A stretch of DNA of 64,000 nucleotides from Micromonospora sp. NBC_01796 (GTDB taxonomy: Bacteria > Actinomycetota > Actinomycetes > Mycobacteriales > Micromonosporaceae): positions 8,354,001-8,418,000 of the forward strand of contig NZ_CP109078.1 in the NCBI RefSeq assembly GCF_035917455.1. The letters run 5' to 3'. The notes beneath the pieces were generated by a model that was given only the letters and a program-made list of their open reading frames with translations, did no database searches and was not told where the DNA came from. The translations under genes and the position numbers were made by a program. Shown piece after piece: positions 20,711 through 29,366 of this stretch (the first letter of the stretch is position 1; each line of letters begins with the position of its first letter).

Positions 20711-21649
20711 TCAACCTTGGTCCGAGCCCGGGCCGGTCAGCCGTGCTCCCAGCCAGGCGCGGCTGCGCTGCAGCAGTCCCCGGGCCACACCCGTGTCGGG
20801 AGCCCATGCCTCGAAGCCGTGCGGAGCGCCAGGCACAACGTCGAGCACGCAGTCCACGCCCGCGTCGCGTAGGCGCTGCGAATAGTCCCGGTCCTCGTCG
20901 GCGAACAGATCGATGTCGCCCACGCTGATCCAGGCCGGTGGCAGACCGCGAAGATCGGCGCGGCGAGCCGCGACCGAGTAGTCGGGGGTACGCGGGCCGC
21001 CCGGCTCGCCGCCGAGGTAAGCGCCCCACCCGACCCGGTTCGCGGCGTTGTTCCATATCCGGTGGCGCACCCGGTCGAGGTCACGACGGGCGGCGGTGCG
21101 GTCATCGAGCATCGGGGCAAAGAGCCACTGTGCGACCGGCTGGGCGTCGCCGACGTCGTGCACCCGCTGCACCAGGCAGGCGGCCAGACCGGCGCCGGCG
21201 CTCGCACCCCCGACGGCGATGCGGTCCCGGTCGACCCCGAGGGACCCGGCCGATTGTTGCAGCCACTGCCAGGCGGCGAAGGTGTCATCGAGCGCGGCCG
21301 GGAAGGGGTGTTCAGGGGCAAGTCGGTAGTTAGTCGAGACAACGGCGACGTCGAGTTCCCGGGCAGTGACGGCACAGAAGGCGTCGTCCTGGACGGCGTC
21401 GCCGATGACGTACCCGCCGCCGTGCACCCAGAGCAGCGCCACCCCCGAACCACCACCGACAGGGGTGTACAGGCGCAGGCCCGCGCCATGGTCGACCTTG
21501 GCGACCTCGACGCCCTCGACCGGCTTGCCCGCCCCCCGCCGGTGGACCAGGGCACGCACCACCCGCCGTCCCCACGTCCGATTGAGCGGCAGCCGCGGGG
21601 TACGCGCGACGGCGCGGCGCAGCTCAGGGTCGACCATGGTCAGCTTCAT
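20711..21649 (-). CDS. alpha/beta hydrolase (hormone-sensitive-lipase-like esterase)
   Basis: The frame is open from 21826, but ATG 21649 is chosen because GAGGAGAG lies a few bases upstream; ATG 21655 is second choice. The 312-residue product has the HSL-family oxyanion motif HGGG near residue 86 (VHGGGYVIGD), nucleophile elbow GGASAGAG, a late acidic residue in VGDIDLFADED, and the catalytic His in APHGFEAW. It should cleave short-chain esters or acylated small molecules in the cytosol. It diverges from the TetR-P450 operon across a TetR-type palindrome and is probably co-regulated with it. Confidence 0.88.
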   Translation of the reverse strand: MKLTMVDPELRRAVARTPRLPLNRTWGRRVVRALVHRRGAGKPVEGVEVAKVDHGAGLRLYTPVGGGSGVALLWVHGGGYVIGDAVQDDAFCAVTARELDVAVVSTNYRLAPEHPFPAALDDTFAAWQWLQQSAGSLGVDRDRIAVGGASAGAGLAACLVQRVHDVGDAQPVAQWLFAPMLDDRTAARRDLDRVRHRIWNNAANRVGWGAYLGGEPGGPRTPDYSVAARRADLRGLPPAWISVGDIDLFADEDRDYSQRLRDAGVDCVLDVVPGAPHGFEAWAPDTGVARGLLQRSRAWLGARLTGPGSDQG

Positions 21650-21833
21650 GAACATCTCTCCTCGAATCTGGCACGCGTCTCGCTGCACGCCCGCCCCGAC
21701 CTCGGACTCCAGCCATGATCCGGGCGGCGCCGCCGTACCGGCCGGGGCACGAAGGCCGCGATCGCCATGATCAGGTGGAACCCCCGAGTCGGGACAGGCA
21801 GAGCCTCGATCTCGTGCTGCACTCACCGAAGTT

Positions 21834-21853
21834 TAAGTCAATTGATTGACTTA
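21834..21853. promoter_or_regulatory. TetR-type operator palindrome
   Basis: TAAGTCAAT-TG-ATTGACTTA is an inverted repeat with perfect 9-bp arms and a 2-bp spacer. It is strikingly AT-rich against the surrounding GC-rich DNA. It lies 57 bp before the TetR gene and 184 bp before the divergent hydrolase start, the classic place for an autoregulated TetR operator. Confidence 0.75.
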
Positions 21854-21909
21854 CCGGGAAGCTGTCGGCAGGCTGTGAGTCGACCGACATCGCCGAAAAG
21901 GACGGTGCG

Positions 21910-22641
21910 GTGGCTCAGGGCGAGGCGGACCAGGGTGGAATGGCGATGACGGGCAGGACCGCCGGCGACGACGCCGGGAGAACGTTGCGGGCGGAGCGGG
22001 CACTCACGACCCGAGAGCTGATCATGACGGTAGCGGAGCGACTGTTCGCCGAACACGGGGTGCTCGCCGTGTCCAACCGGCAGGTCAGCGAGGCCGCCGG
22101 GCAGGGCAACAACACAGCGGTCGGATACCACTTCGGCACCAAGGCCGACCTGGTACGCGCGATCGCGCGCAAGCACTCGGCACCGATCGAGGAGAACCGC
22201 CAGCGCATGCTGGCCAGGATCGGCCACCACGTGGACATCCGGGACTGGATCGCCTGCCTGGTCCGGCCGGTCACCGATCACCTGGCCGAGGTGGGCAGCC
22301 CCACCTGGCACGGCCGGTTCGCCGCGCAGGTGATGACCGACCCCTCATTGCGCTCGATCATGATCGAAGAGTACGTCTCGTCACCGTCACTAAGACGGAT
22401 CATGGACGGGCTGCACGGGTCCCTCCCCGAACTGCCGGCCGACGTGCGCGCCGAGCGAACCGACATGTCCCGGCAACTGCTGGTGCATACGTTCGCCGAG
22501 CGTGAGCGTGCCCTGGCCGATGGCACCCCCACCCCCCGGCCCAGCTGGCACGACGCCGCGAACGGGCTGATCGACGCACTCGTCGGGCTCTGGCTGGCAC
22601 CGGTCACGACCCGACGCGACGAAGAACGGGAGCAACCATGA
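21910..22641 (+). CDS. TetR-family transcriptional regulator
   Basis: A 243-residue repressor-type protein. The helix-turn-helix is at about residues 33-85 (RELIMTVAERLFAEHGVLAVSNRQVSEAAGQ, then VGYHFGTKADLVRAI). The C-terminal ligand-binding half includes a TetR_C-like region. It heads a tightly packed operon (TetR, ferredoxin, reductase, P450, ferredoxin) and overlaps the first ferredoxin by ATGA. The palindrome at 21834-21853 is the likely operator, so the protein probably controls both its own operon and the divergent hydrolase. The GTG start could be replaced by one of the Met codons a few residues in. Confidence 0.9.
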   Translation: MAQGEADQGGMAMTGRTAGDDAGRTLRAERALTTRELIMTVAERLFAEHGVLAVSNRQVSEAAGQGNNTAVGYHFGTKADLVRAIARKHSAPIEENRQRMLARIGHHVDIRDWIACLVRPVTDHLAEVGSPTWHGRFAAQVMTDPSLRSIMIEEYVSSPSLRRIMDGLHGSLPELPADVRAERTDMSRQLLVHTFAERERALADGTPTPRPSWHDAANGLIDALVGLWLAPVTTRRDEEREQP

Positions 22642-22838
22642 GAGTGACGGTGGACGAGGACAGATGCTGCGGCGCCGGCACCTGCGTGATGCTCGCGCCG
22701 GAGGTGTTCGACCAGCGGGACGAGGACGGGATCGTGGTCCTGCTCGACCCGTTACCGCCCGAGGCACTGCACGACATCATCCGCGAGTCCGCCAGCGTGT
22801 GTCCGGCGGCCGCGATCTCGTTGCGCGAGCAGCCGTGA
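22638..22838 (+). CDS. 3Fe-4S ferredoxin (P450 redox partner) 1
   Basis: A 66-residue ferredoxin with cysteines 10, 16 and 55 in the CxxxxxC...CP pattern of actinobacterial [3Fe-4S] P450 partners. Residue 11 is an extra Cys. It carries electrons from the reductase encoded next to the P450 two genes on. It overlaps TetR (ATGA) and the reductase (GTGA). Its central FDQRDEDGIVVLLDP segment is identical in the second ferredoxin at 25283, so the two are paralogues. Confidence 0.93.
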   Translation: MRVTVDEDRCCGAGTCVMLAPEVFDQRDEDGIVVLLDPLPPEALHDIIRESASVCPAAAISLREQP

Positions 22839-24055
22839 GCGGAGCCCCGGCGGCGAACCGCCGAACCCGGAGCATCCCCGACAGCGTGCTGGTGGTCGGA
22901 GCCTCGGCCGCCGGCCTCGGCACCGTGGAAGCCCTACGCCGCGGGGGTTACCGGGGCCGACTGACGGTGCTGGGCGCCGAGCCGCATCCGCCCTACGACC
23001 GGCCGCCGCTGTCCAAACAGATCCTGGCCGGTAGTTGGCCGGCCGATCGGTCCCACCTTCGGCCACCGGCCGCCCTGTCCGCCCTGGACGCGGAGATCAT
23101 CACCGGTGACCCGGCGGTCGGTCTGGACACCGCGCCCCGCACCGTCCACACCGCCGCCGGACGCACGCTGACAGCGGAGGCGATCGTGGTGGCCACCGGG
23201 CTGAGGCCCCGTACGCTGCCCGGTCAGGACGGGCTGGCTGGCGTACACGTGCTGCGCACGCTCGACGATGCCCTGGCGCTCCGGGCGGACCTGCTGCGCG
23301 GCTCGCGGATCGTGGTCGTCGGAGACGGCGTGCTCGGCGCGGAGATCGCCGCCACCGCGCGGGGCATGGGGCTCCCGGTCACCATGACCGGCCCTCAGCC
23401 CGCGCCGCTGGCGATGCAGTTCGGCCCGCTGGCCGCTGGCCTGCTCGCGGACCTGCACGCCGAGCACGGGGTCGAGCTGCGGCTCGGTGCCGCGGCGACC
23501 GGGCTCACCGGGCGGGACGGGTGGGTCACCGGGGTGTGCCTGGAGAACGGCAGGGTGCTGCCGGCGGACGTTGTCGTGGTGGCATTCGGCGCCGTACCGG
23601 CGACGGACTGGCTTGTCGGCAGCGGGCTCCCGCTGGACGACGGGCTGGTGTGCGACTCCCGCTCGCGGGCGGCCGACGGGATCTACGCCGCCGGTGACGT
23701 GGCCCGCTGGCATCACGAGCGGCTCGACGTGTCGCTGCGGCTGGAGAACCGGACCAACGCCACCGAGCAGGCGGTCGCCGTCGCCGCCACCATTCTCGGC
23801 GACGACCGCCCCTACACCCCCGTGCCCTACCACTGGACCGACCAGTACGACGCCAGGATCCAGGTGCACGGGATCCTGGCGCCGGACGCCGAGGTGTCGG
23901 TCGTGGACGGTTCGGTGGCGGACCGCCGGTTCGTCGCGCTGTACAGCCGGGGCGGCAGGACCACCGGCGTCCTCGGCTGGAACATGCCCAAACAAGCCCG
24001 CCTGCGCCGACGGGAAATCCTCGGCGCTGCGGCACTCGTGGAGGGAGCATCATGA
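22835..24055 (+). CDS. FAD-dependent ferredoxin reductase
   Basis: A 406-residue reductase of the putidaredoxin-reductase type, taking electrons from NAD(P)H to the ferredoxins beside it. GTG 22835 is chosen: it overlaps the ferredoxin stop as GTGA. FAD site VVGASAAGLGTVEAL lies near residues 19-33, NAD(P) site VVVGDGVLGAEIAA near 160, and the second FAD motif GIYAAGDVA near 283. The C-terminal domain carries the WTDQYDARIQVHG stretch typical of the family. A dedicated reductase makes this P450 system self-sufficient. Confidence 0.93.
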   Translation: MSGAPAANRRTRSIPDSVLVVGASAAGLGTVEALRRGGYRGRLTVLGAEPHPPYDRPPLSKQILAGSWPADRSHLRPPAALSALDAEIITGDPAVGLDTAPRTVHTAAGRTLTAEAIVVATGLRPRTLPGQDGLAGVHVLRTLDDALALRADLLRGSRIVVVGDGVLGAEIAATARGMGLPVTMTGPQPAPLAMQFGPLAAGLLADLHAEHGVELRLGAAATGLTGRDGWVTGVCLENGRVLPADVVVVAFGAVPATDWLVGSGLPLDDGLVCDSRSRAADGIYAAGDVARWHHERLDVSLRLENRTNATEQAVAVAATILGDDRPYTPVPYHWTDQYDARIQVHGILAPDAEVSVVDGSVADRRFVALYSRGGRTTGVLGWNMPKQARLRRREILGAAALVEGAS

Positions 24056-25260
24056 CCAGCACCATCGACTCGACCGGAGCACCGGGGTTCCCGGCGGCCA
24101 GGGCGGCGAAGTGCCCATTCGACCCGCCGCCGACCATGCAGGCGCTGCGGGAGCGGACCCCGCTGGCGCGGGTCCGACTGTGGGACGGCACCACGCCATG
24201 GCTGGTGACCCGGTACGCGGAACAGCGGGTCCTGCTGGCCGACCCGAGGGTCAGTGCCGACATGACCCGCCCCGGCTACCCGAGCCCGGCGCCCATCAGC
24301 GACGCGCCCATCAGCTTCATCCTCATGGACGACCCCGAGCACGCCCGACTGCGGCGGATGGTGACCGCGCCCTTCACCATCAAACGGGTCGAGGCCATGC
24401 GGCCGGCCGTACAGAAGATCGTGGACGACCTGATCGACGACATGCTGACCGGCCCGAAGCCGGTGGACCTCGTGCAGGCGCTCGCGCTTCCGATGCCGTC
24501 GCTGGTGATCTGCCAACTGCTCGGCGTGCCCTATACGGACCATGACTTCTTCCAGGAGCACAGCAGCACGATGATCAACCGGGATGCGGAACCGGAGCAG
24601 CGGCGGGACGCCGCCGGCCGGCTGTTCGCGTACCTGGACGAGCTGATCGGCGAGAAGCTCACCGAACCCGGCGACGACCTGCTTTCCGGACTGACCGAGC
24701 GGATCAGGACCGGGGAGCTGACCCGACCGGACGCGGCCCAGATCGGCGTACTCATGCTGATCGCCGGGCACGAGACCACCGCGAACATGATCGCGCTCGG
24801 CACGCTGGCCCTGCTGGAACACCCCGACCAGTTGGAACTGTTACGCGACTCGAACGACCCGAAGCTCGTCGCCGGCGCGGTCGAGGAACTCCTGCGATAC
24901 CTGCACATCACACACAACGGACGACGCCGCGTCGCGCTCGAGGACATCGAGATCGCCGGCGGGATCATCCGTGCCGGCGAGGGCATCATCCTGGCCAACG
25001 ACATCGCGAACCGGGACCCGGAGATCTTCTCCGACCCCGACCGGCTCGACATCCAGCGGGACGCCCGCCGGCACGTGGCGTTCGGCTTCGGGGTGCACCA
25101 GTGCCTCGGGCAGCCACTGGCACGGATGGAACTCCAGGTTGTGTACAGCACGCTGTACCGGCGCATCCCCGCGTTGCGGCTGGCGGTCGAGCTGGACGAG
25201 GTCCCGTTCAAACACGACGGCTCGGTGTACGGGGTGTACGAGCTACCCGTGACCTGGTGA
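24052..25260 (+). CDS. cytochrome P450 monooxygenase
   Basis: A 402-residue class I bacterial P450 (CYP105/107-like layout). Visible: I-helix AGHETT at residues 238-243, the K-helix ExxR region around VEELLRYLH, and heme loop FGFGVHQCLGQ with Cys351 as ligand. It overlaps the reductase by ATGA and is followed after 22 nt by a second ferredoxin. It would hydroxylate or epoxidise a small molecule, and the polyene peptide made by the neighbouring cluster is the obvious candidate. Codon 264 (24841-24843) is TTA, rare in this DNA, so translation may depend on a bldA-type tRNA. Confidence 0.95.
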   Translation: MTSTIDSTGAPGFPAARAAKCPFDPPPTMQALRERTPLARVRLWDGTTPWLVTRYAEQRVLLADPRVSADMTRPGYPSPAPISDAPISFILMDDPEHARLRRMVTAPFTIKRVEAMRPAVQKIVDDLIDDMLTGPKPVDLVQALALPMPSLVICQLLGVPYTDHDFFQEHSSTMINRDAEPEQRRDAAGRLFAYLDELIGEKLTEPGDDLLSGLTERIRTGELTRPDAAQIGVLMLIAGHETTANMIALGTLALLEHPDQLELLRDSNDPKLVAGAVEELLRYLHITHNGRRRVALEDIEIAGGIIRAGEGIILANDIANRDPEIFSDPDRLDIQRDARRHVAFGFGVHQCLGQPLARMELQVVYSTLYRRIPALRLAVELDEVPFKHDGSVYGVYELPVTW

Positions 25261-25282
25261 CCCTACCTCCGGAGGAGACCCC

Positions 25283-25477
25283 ATGAAGGTGACCATCGAC
25301 CAGGACAGGTGCGTCGCGTCCGGGCAGTGCGTAACAGCCGCGACGACCGTGTTCGACCAGCGCGACGAGGACGGCATCGTCGTACTACTCGACCCCAGCC
25401 CACCAGGGGAACTCGCCGACGACGTCCGTCACGCGGCAGCCGTATGCCCGGCACTGGCCATCACCCTCACGGAGTAG
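25283..25477 (+). CDS. 3Fe-4S ferredoxin (P450 redox partner) 2
   Basis: A 64-residue paralogue of the ferredoxin at 22638, with cysteines 10, 16 and 55 and the same FDQRDEDGIVVLLDP core. A GGAGGAG site lies just upstream of the ATG. One operon with one P450 and two ferredoxins implies redundancy or different electron partners. It ends the plus-strand operon and is followed by a strong hairpin. Confidence 0.93.
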   Translation: MKVTIDQDRCVASGQCVTAATTVFDQRDEDGIVVLLDPSPPGELADDVRHAAAVCPALAITLTE

Positions 25478-25553
25478 CACCACCCGCGACCCGCCCGCCA
25501 CGCCTGGGCCGACCCGGGCGGACCGGTTGGCGCTGCGACGGCGGTGTGGACCG

Positions 25554-25587
25554 GACGCGCCGGCCGCCATCGGGCGGCCGGCGCGTC
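25554..25587. terminator. bidirectional terminator hairpin, 15-bp perfect stem
   Basis: GACGCGCCGGCCGCC (25554-25568) and its exact complement (25573-25587) flank an ATCG loop. It lies between the convergent ferredoxin and MMPL genes, as expected for a shared terminator. No U-tract follows, which is usual in high-GC actinomycetes. Confidence 0.8.
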
Positions 25588-25602
25588 GGATACGCGTACG
25601 AG

Positions 25603-25630
25603 GACAGCGGACAGCGGTCAGCGGTCAGCG
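25603..25630. repeat. four 7-bp tandem repeats overlapping the MMPL stop
   Basis: Two copies of GACAGCG are followed directly by two of GTCAGCG. The last copy contains the TGA stop of the MMPL gene on the minus strand. Slippage here could alter the C-terminal end of that protein. No other role is evident. Confidence 0.7.
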
Positions 25631-27856
25631 GGCCGTCGTGACCGGGACGGACGGGGCGTCGACCTCGTGCACCGGCTCGCCCGGATCCGACCGCACGTCG
25701 ATCCGCGACGGCCACCAGTTCGCCCTGCCGAGCATGGCCATCAGTGAGGGAAGTACCACCCCACGGATGATCAGAGCGTCGAGCAGCACCGCCAACGCCA
25801 GGCCCAGGCCGAGCTGCTTGAACTCGATGAAGCTCAGGGTGGCGAAGATGGCGAAGACCGATACCATGACGACCGCGGCACTGGTGACCACCCCCGCCGA
25901 CTGGCTGATGCCCGTCGCGATCGCCTGACGGATGTCCCCGCCCTGGCGGGCCGCCTCGCGGATCGAATTGACCACGAAGACGTGATAGTCCATGGAGAGT
26001 CCGAAGAGCACCACGAAAAGGAACAGTGGGATCCAGGAGACGATGGCGCCGTTGGACTGGAATCCCAGGAGGTCTTCCGCCCACTCCCGCTGGAAGATCA
26101 GCACAAGCAGGCCGAAGGCAGCACCGGCCGACAACGTGTTGATCACCAGCGCGACGACGCCGACCACCACCGACCGGAACGACACCACCATGACCAGGAA
26201 CGTCAGCAGCAGGACGAGACCGACCACCCAGGGCAGCTTCTGCTCGACGTTGGCCGCGTAGTCGAGGCTGTTGGGCACCTGACCACCAACCGTGACTTCG
26301 GCCCCGGGCACCCTGCCGATCGTCTCCGGCACGATCACCTCACGCAGCTTCCGTACGGATTCCTCCGCCTCGGGCGAGTTGGTGGCGAACCTGGTCGCCA
26401 CGTTCACCACGTGCACCGTGCCGTCGGCGGAGGAGCGCGACTGCGGATCCTGCTCCGCGCCGAACAGGTCGTCCTGGCTCACCCGGGTGGTGAGTTGTGC
26501 CAGCGTGGCGGTCACCTGATCCGCGCTCGACGCCGGCGCTTCGACGACCACCTGGTGGGTGGTTCCCTTGCTCGGAAACGCCTCGGTCAGCCGGCCGTAG
26601 GCGGCGATCGCCGGGATCGACTGCGGATAGTCGTCGACCTCGGCCGACTTGAGCCGCAGGTCCAGCGCGGGCAGCGCCATCGCCAGCAGCGCGGCGACGG
26701 CGAGGACGAAGGTCAGCGCCGGGAACCGCAGCACCGGACGGAGCAGCGCCGGCCACAGCCTCGGCTCGCCGCTACGACCGGTCAGCCGCCACAGGATCGG
26801 CACCCTCGGCCGGTCCAGTCCCTTGCCGAGCTTGGCGAGCAGTGCGGGCAGCACGGTCAGGGACCCCAGGACCGCCACCGCCACGACGATGATCGACCCG
26901 GTGGCCAGCGAGGTGAAGACCAGATCGTTGGAGAGGTAGAGCGCGGCCATCGACACGATGACCGCGATACCCGAGACCACCACCGAGTGGCCGGACGTGG
27001 CCGCCGCGATCTCGATGGCGTCGATCCGGTTCCTTCCGCGCGCCCGCTCCTGCCGCTCACGTTTGAGGTAGAACAGCGAATAGTCGACGCCGACCGCCAT
27101 TCCCATCAGCAGGATCATGTTGGACACCTGACCCGGATCCGGCACCAACTGGGACACGAGCGCCCACAGTCCCATCGCCGCGCCCACCGAGGAGAAGGCG
27201 AGCAGGACCGGCACGCCGGCCGCGATGATCGCACCGAACGCGACCATCATGATCAGCAGGGTGACCGGCAGGCTCAGTGTCTCGGCCTTGACGAAGTCGG
27301 AACCCAGCTGCTCGTTGATACCGGCCTGCACGGAGGCCGGGCCGGACTGCTCGATCCGCAGGGCGGGGAAGGCGTCCTGCACGGCGGAGGTTTCGTCGAG
27401 CAACGGAGTCACCCGTTGGTCGGCGGTCCGCGCGTCACCCGACATCGTCACCGCCACCAGGAGCGCCGAGCCGACCGGTGCGGGCACCGGGTCGGCCACC
27501 TGGTCCACCTCGGACAGGGCACGCATCCGGCGGGTGGCGTCGGCGGCGGCCCGCTGCGCCTCGGCCGTGTCGGGACCGACGCCACGGGGCGTGATCAGGA
27601 TGTTCTCCACCGCCGGTGGGGTCAGCCCCGCCGAGTCACGCGTCTGGGTGGCGCGCCCCGACTCCCCCTGGCCCAGCCCGTCGGGGGTGGCCAGGCGGAT
27701 CCCGGCCGACGAGGCTGCCAGACAGACCGCCACGAACAGGGTCCAGAGACCAATGGCCCACCACGGGTGGAGCGCGCTCCATCTTGCTACGCGAACGGTG
27801 ACAGATCGCTTGGTCAACGTCTTGGACCTTTCATTTCGACTGGGGGTAACGGGCAT
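25625..27856 (-). CDS. MMPL/RND-family transporter
   Basis: A 743-residue exporter with twelve predicted helices in two RND-like halves: one helix, an extracytoplasmic loop, five helices, then a repeat. The proton-relay stretch GMAVGVDYSLFYLKRERQERARG lies near residue 250 and its counterpart FGLSMDYHVFVVNSIREA near 620. MMPL pumps export lipids, lipopeptides or drugs and are often found in lipopeptide clusters, so it may export or give resistance to the product made at 29-57 kb. It is divergent from a histidine kinase at 28042. Confidence 0.93.
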   Translation of the reverse strand: MPVTPSRNERSKTLTKRSVTVRVARWSALHPWWAIGLWTLFVAVCLAASSAGIRLATPDGLGQGESGRATQTRDSAGLTPPAVENILITPRGVGPDTAEAQRAAADATRRMRALSEVDQVADPVPAPVGSALLVAVTMSGDARTADQRVTPLLDETSAVQDAFPALRIEQSGPASVQAGINEQLGSDFVKAETLSLPVTLLIMMVAFGAIIAAGVPVLLAFSSVGAAMGLWALVSQLVPDPGQVSNMILLMGMAVGVDYSLFYLKRERQERARGRNRIDAIEIAAATSGHSVVVSGIAVIVSMAALYLSNDLVFTSLATGSIIVVAVAVLGSLTVLPALLAKLGKGLDRPRVPILWRLTGRSGEPRLWPALLRPVLRFPALTFVLAVAALLAMALPALDLRLKSAEVDDYPQSIPAIAAYGRLTEAFPSKGTTHQVVVEAPASSADQVTATLAQLTTRVSQDDLFGAEQDPQSRSSADGTVHVVNVATRFATNSPEAEESVRKLREVIVPETIGRVPGAEVTVGGQVPNSLDYAANVEQKLPWVVGLVLLLTFLVMVVSFRSVVVGVVALVINTLSAGAAFGLLVLIFQREWAEDLLGFQSNGAIVSWIPLFLFVVLFGLSMDYHVFVVNSIREAARQGGDIRQAIATGISQSAGVVTSAAVVMVSVFAIFATLSFIEFKQLGLGLALAVLLDALIIRGVVLPSLMAMLGRANWWPSRIDVRSDPGEPVHEVDAPSVPVTTAR

Positions 27857-27907
27857 CGGATCGACATCTCGCCAGCACCGAGTCTGAGCCGCAAACCTCG
27901 CCCGGTC

Positions 27908-27949
27908 ACGGGTAGCACCATCCCCATGGAAGGTGGTCCTACTACCCGT
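27908..27949. promoter_or_regulatory. inverted repeat in the MMPL/histidine kinase divergent promoter
   Basis: ACGGGTAG at 27908-27915 and CTACCCGT at 27942-27949 are exact complements, with a nested CACC/GGTG pair inside. The element is centred in the 185-bp gap between the divergent MMPL and kinase genes. It may be an operator for the regulator that works with this kinase. That role is inference from position. Confidence 0.4.
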
Positions 27950-28041
27950 TTATTCGACGACGGCCTACTCGATAATCGGGTCACCGGCGGCTCGTCCGCC
28001 GATGGCGCCACCCGGCGGCGGGGCATCGCGAGGGGATCGAC

Positions 28042-29307
28042 ATGACAAAGAGCATCGACCGGATGGCCGGACGTTGGGAGCTGCTGGGCTGGGCGTTCAT
28101 GATGGCCGGGCTCGCCGTGGCCGAACTGCTCCTGCTCACCTGGGTGCTCACCACCCTGACCCTCGCGGCGGTGTGGATCGGTCTGCCGCTCTTCGTCAGC
28201 GCTGTGCTCGCGCTCCGTCGGTTCGCGGACCGGCGCAGGCTGTGGGCCGGCGAGAAGATGGGCGTGGTGATTGGCCGTCTTTATCGACCCGTTCCGGAGC
28301 GCGGTTGGGTGATGCGCTTCCAGGCGGTGGCCAAGGACCCTGCGACCTGGCGCGACATCCGCTGGCTGTTCGTCGACTGCACCGCCGGCCTGGCGCTCTG
28401 TCTGGTGCCGGTGGCACTCTTCCTGGCCGGCGTACTCGGCCTCGCGCTTCCGCTGATCTGGAGTCAGTTGCCCGCCGACGCCGCTCTGGACTTTCCCCTG
28501 GGGTTGCGGGTCACCGACGTGTCGAGCGCGCTCACCATCGCCGTACCCAACGGGATCCTGTATCTGGTCGGCTGGTGGTGGCTGACCCCCGCACTGATGC
28601 GGTGGTACGCCCGCCTGGTCGAACTCTGCCTGCGGCCCGACGAACGTTCGCGGCTGTCCGACCGGGTCGAGCGTCTGGCCAGCTCGCGCGCCCACAGCGT
28701 GGACCACCAGGCCGCGGAGTTGCGCCGGATCGAGCGCGACCTGCACGACGGCACCCAGGCTCATCTGGTCGCCCTCGGGATGAACCTCGGACTCGCCGAG
28801 ACCATGCTGACCGACGACCCCAAGGTGCAGAGCCTGCTGGCCGAAGCCCGGGCGCACAACAGCCAGGCGATCACCGAACTGCGGGCCCTCGTCCGTGGCA
28901 TCCGGCCGCCGGTGCTCAGCGACCGTGGCCTGGTCGGGGCGCTGCAGGCGCTGGCCATCCGCATCCCGATGGAGGTGGAGGTCGACATCGAACTGCCCGC
29001 ACGACCGCCCGAGCCGATCGAGTCGGCGGTGTACTTCGCCGTCGCGGAGGCCCTCACCAACGCCATCAAGCACAGCGGCGCGACCCACGCGTGGGTACGT
29101 GGCACCTTCGTCAACGGCACCCTCTCGTTCCTGGTTGGCGACAACGGGCGGGGCGGCGCGGCACCGACAACGGGCGGTGGCCTGGAGGGGATCGAACGCC
29201 GGCTCGGTGTCTTCGACGGCACCACCGCCGTGGCCAGCCCTCCCGGCGGCGGTACCACCATCAGGTTCGACATCCCGTGCGAGTTGAACACGAGCAACCC
29301 GGCCTGA
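28042..29307 (+). CDS. NarL-type sensor histidine kinase
   Basis: A 421-residue membrane kinase. Four hydrophobic segments fill the N-terminal sensor domain (about 14-60 and 110-190). A HisKA_3 dimerisation domain carries His235 in ERDLHDGTQAHLVAL, and the HATPase_c domain has EALTNAIKHS and DNGRGG boxes. Such kinases pair with NarL/FixJ regulators usually encoded next door. None is adjacent here. The only orphan NarL regulator in the window lies at the other end of the biosynthetic operon (57685-58341). Confidence 0.92.
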   Translation: MTKSIDRMAGRWELLGWAFMMAGLAVAELLLLTWVLTTLTLAAVWIGLPLFVSAVLALRRFADRRRLWAGEKMGVVIGRLYRPVPERGWVMRFQAVAKDPATWRDIRWLFVDCTAGLALCLVPVALFLAGVLGLALPLIWSQLPADAALDFPLGLRVTDVSSALTIAVPNGILYLVGWWWLTPALMRWYARLVELCLRPDERSRLSDRVERLASSRAHSVDHQAAELRRIERDLHDGTQAHLVALGMNLGLAETMLTDDPKVQSLLAEARAHNSQAITELRALVRGIRPPVLSDRGLVGALQALAIRIPMEVEVDIELPARPPEPIESAVYFAVAEALTNAIKHSGATHAWVRGTFVNGTLSFLVGDNGRGGAAPTTGGGLEGIERRLGVFDGTTAVASPPGGGTTIRFDIPCELNTSNPA

Positions 29308-29313
29308 TCCCTG

Positions 29314-29350
29314 CCGCCGTCGCGGGTGCCGCAGGTGCACCCGACGGCGG
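29314..29350. terminator. bidirectional terminator between kinase and ABC permease
   Basis: CCGCCGTC (29314-29321) pairs with GACGGCGG (29343-29350), and GGGTGC (29324-29329) with GCACCC (29337-29342), leaving a 2-nt bulge and a 7-nt loop. It sits between two convergent stop codons and so would end both the kinase transcript and the long biosynthetic transcript. Confidence 0.75.
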
Positions 29351-29366
29351 CGGCGGGAGTATCTCG

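Noticed and set aside
25982-28045. A 687-codon plus-strand frame opposite the MMPL gene
   Set aside because: Composition is extreme (His, Arg, Asp, Gln) with no domain, while the minus strand gives a complete MMPL protein.
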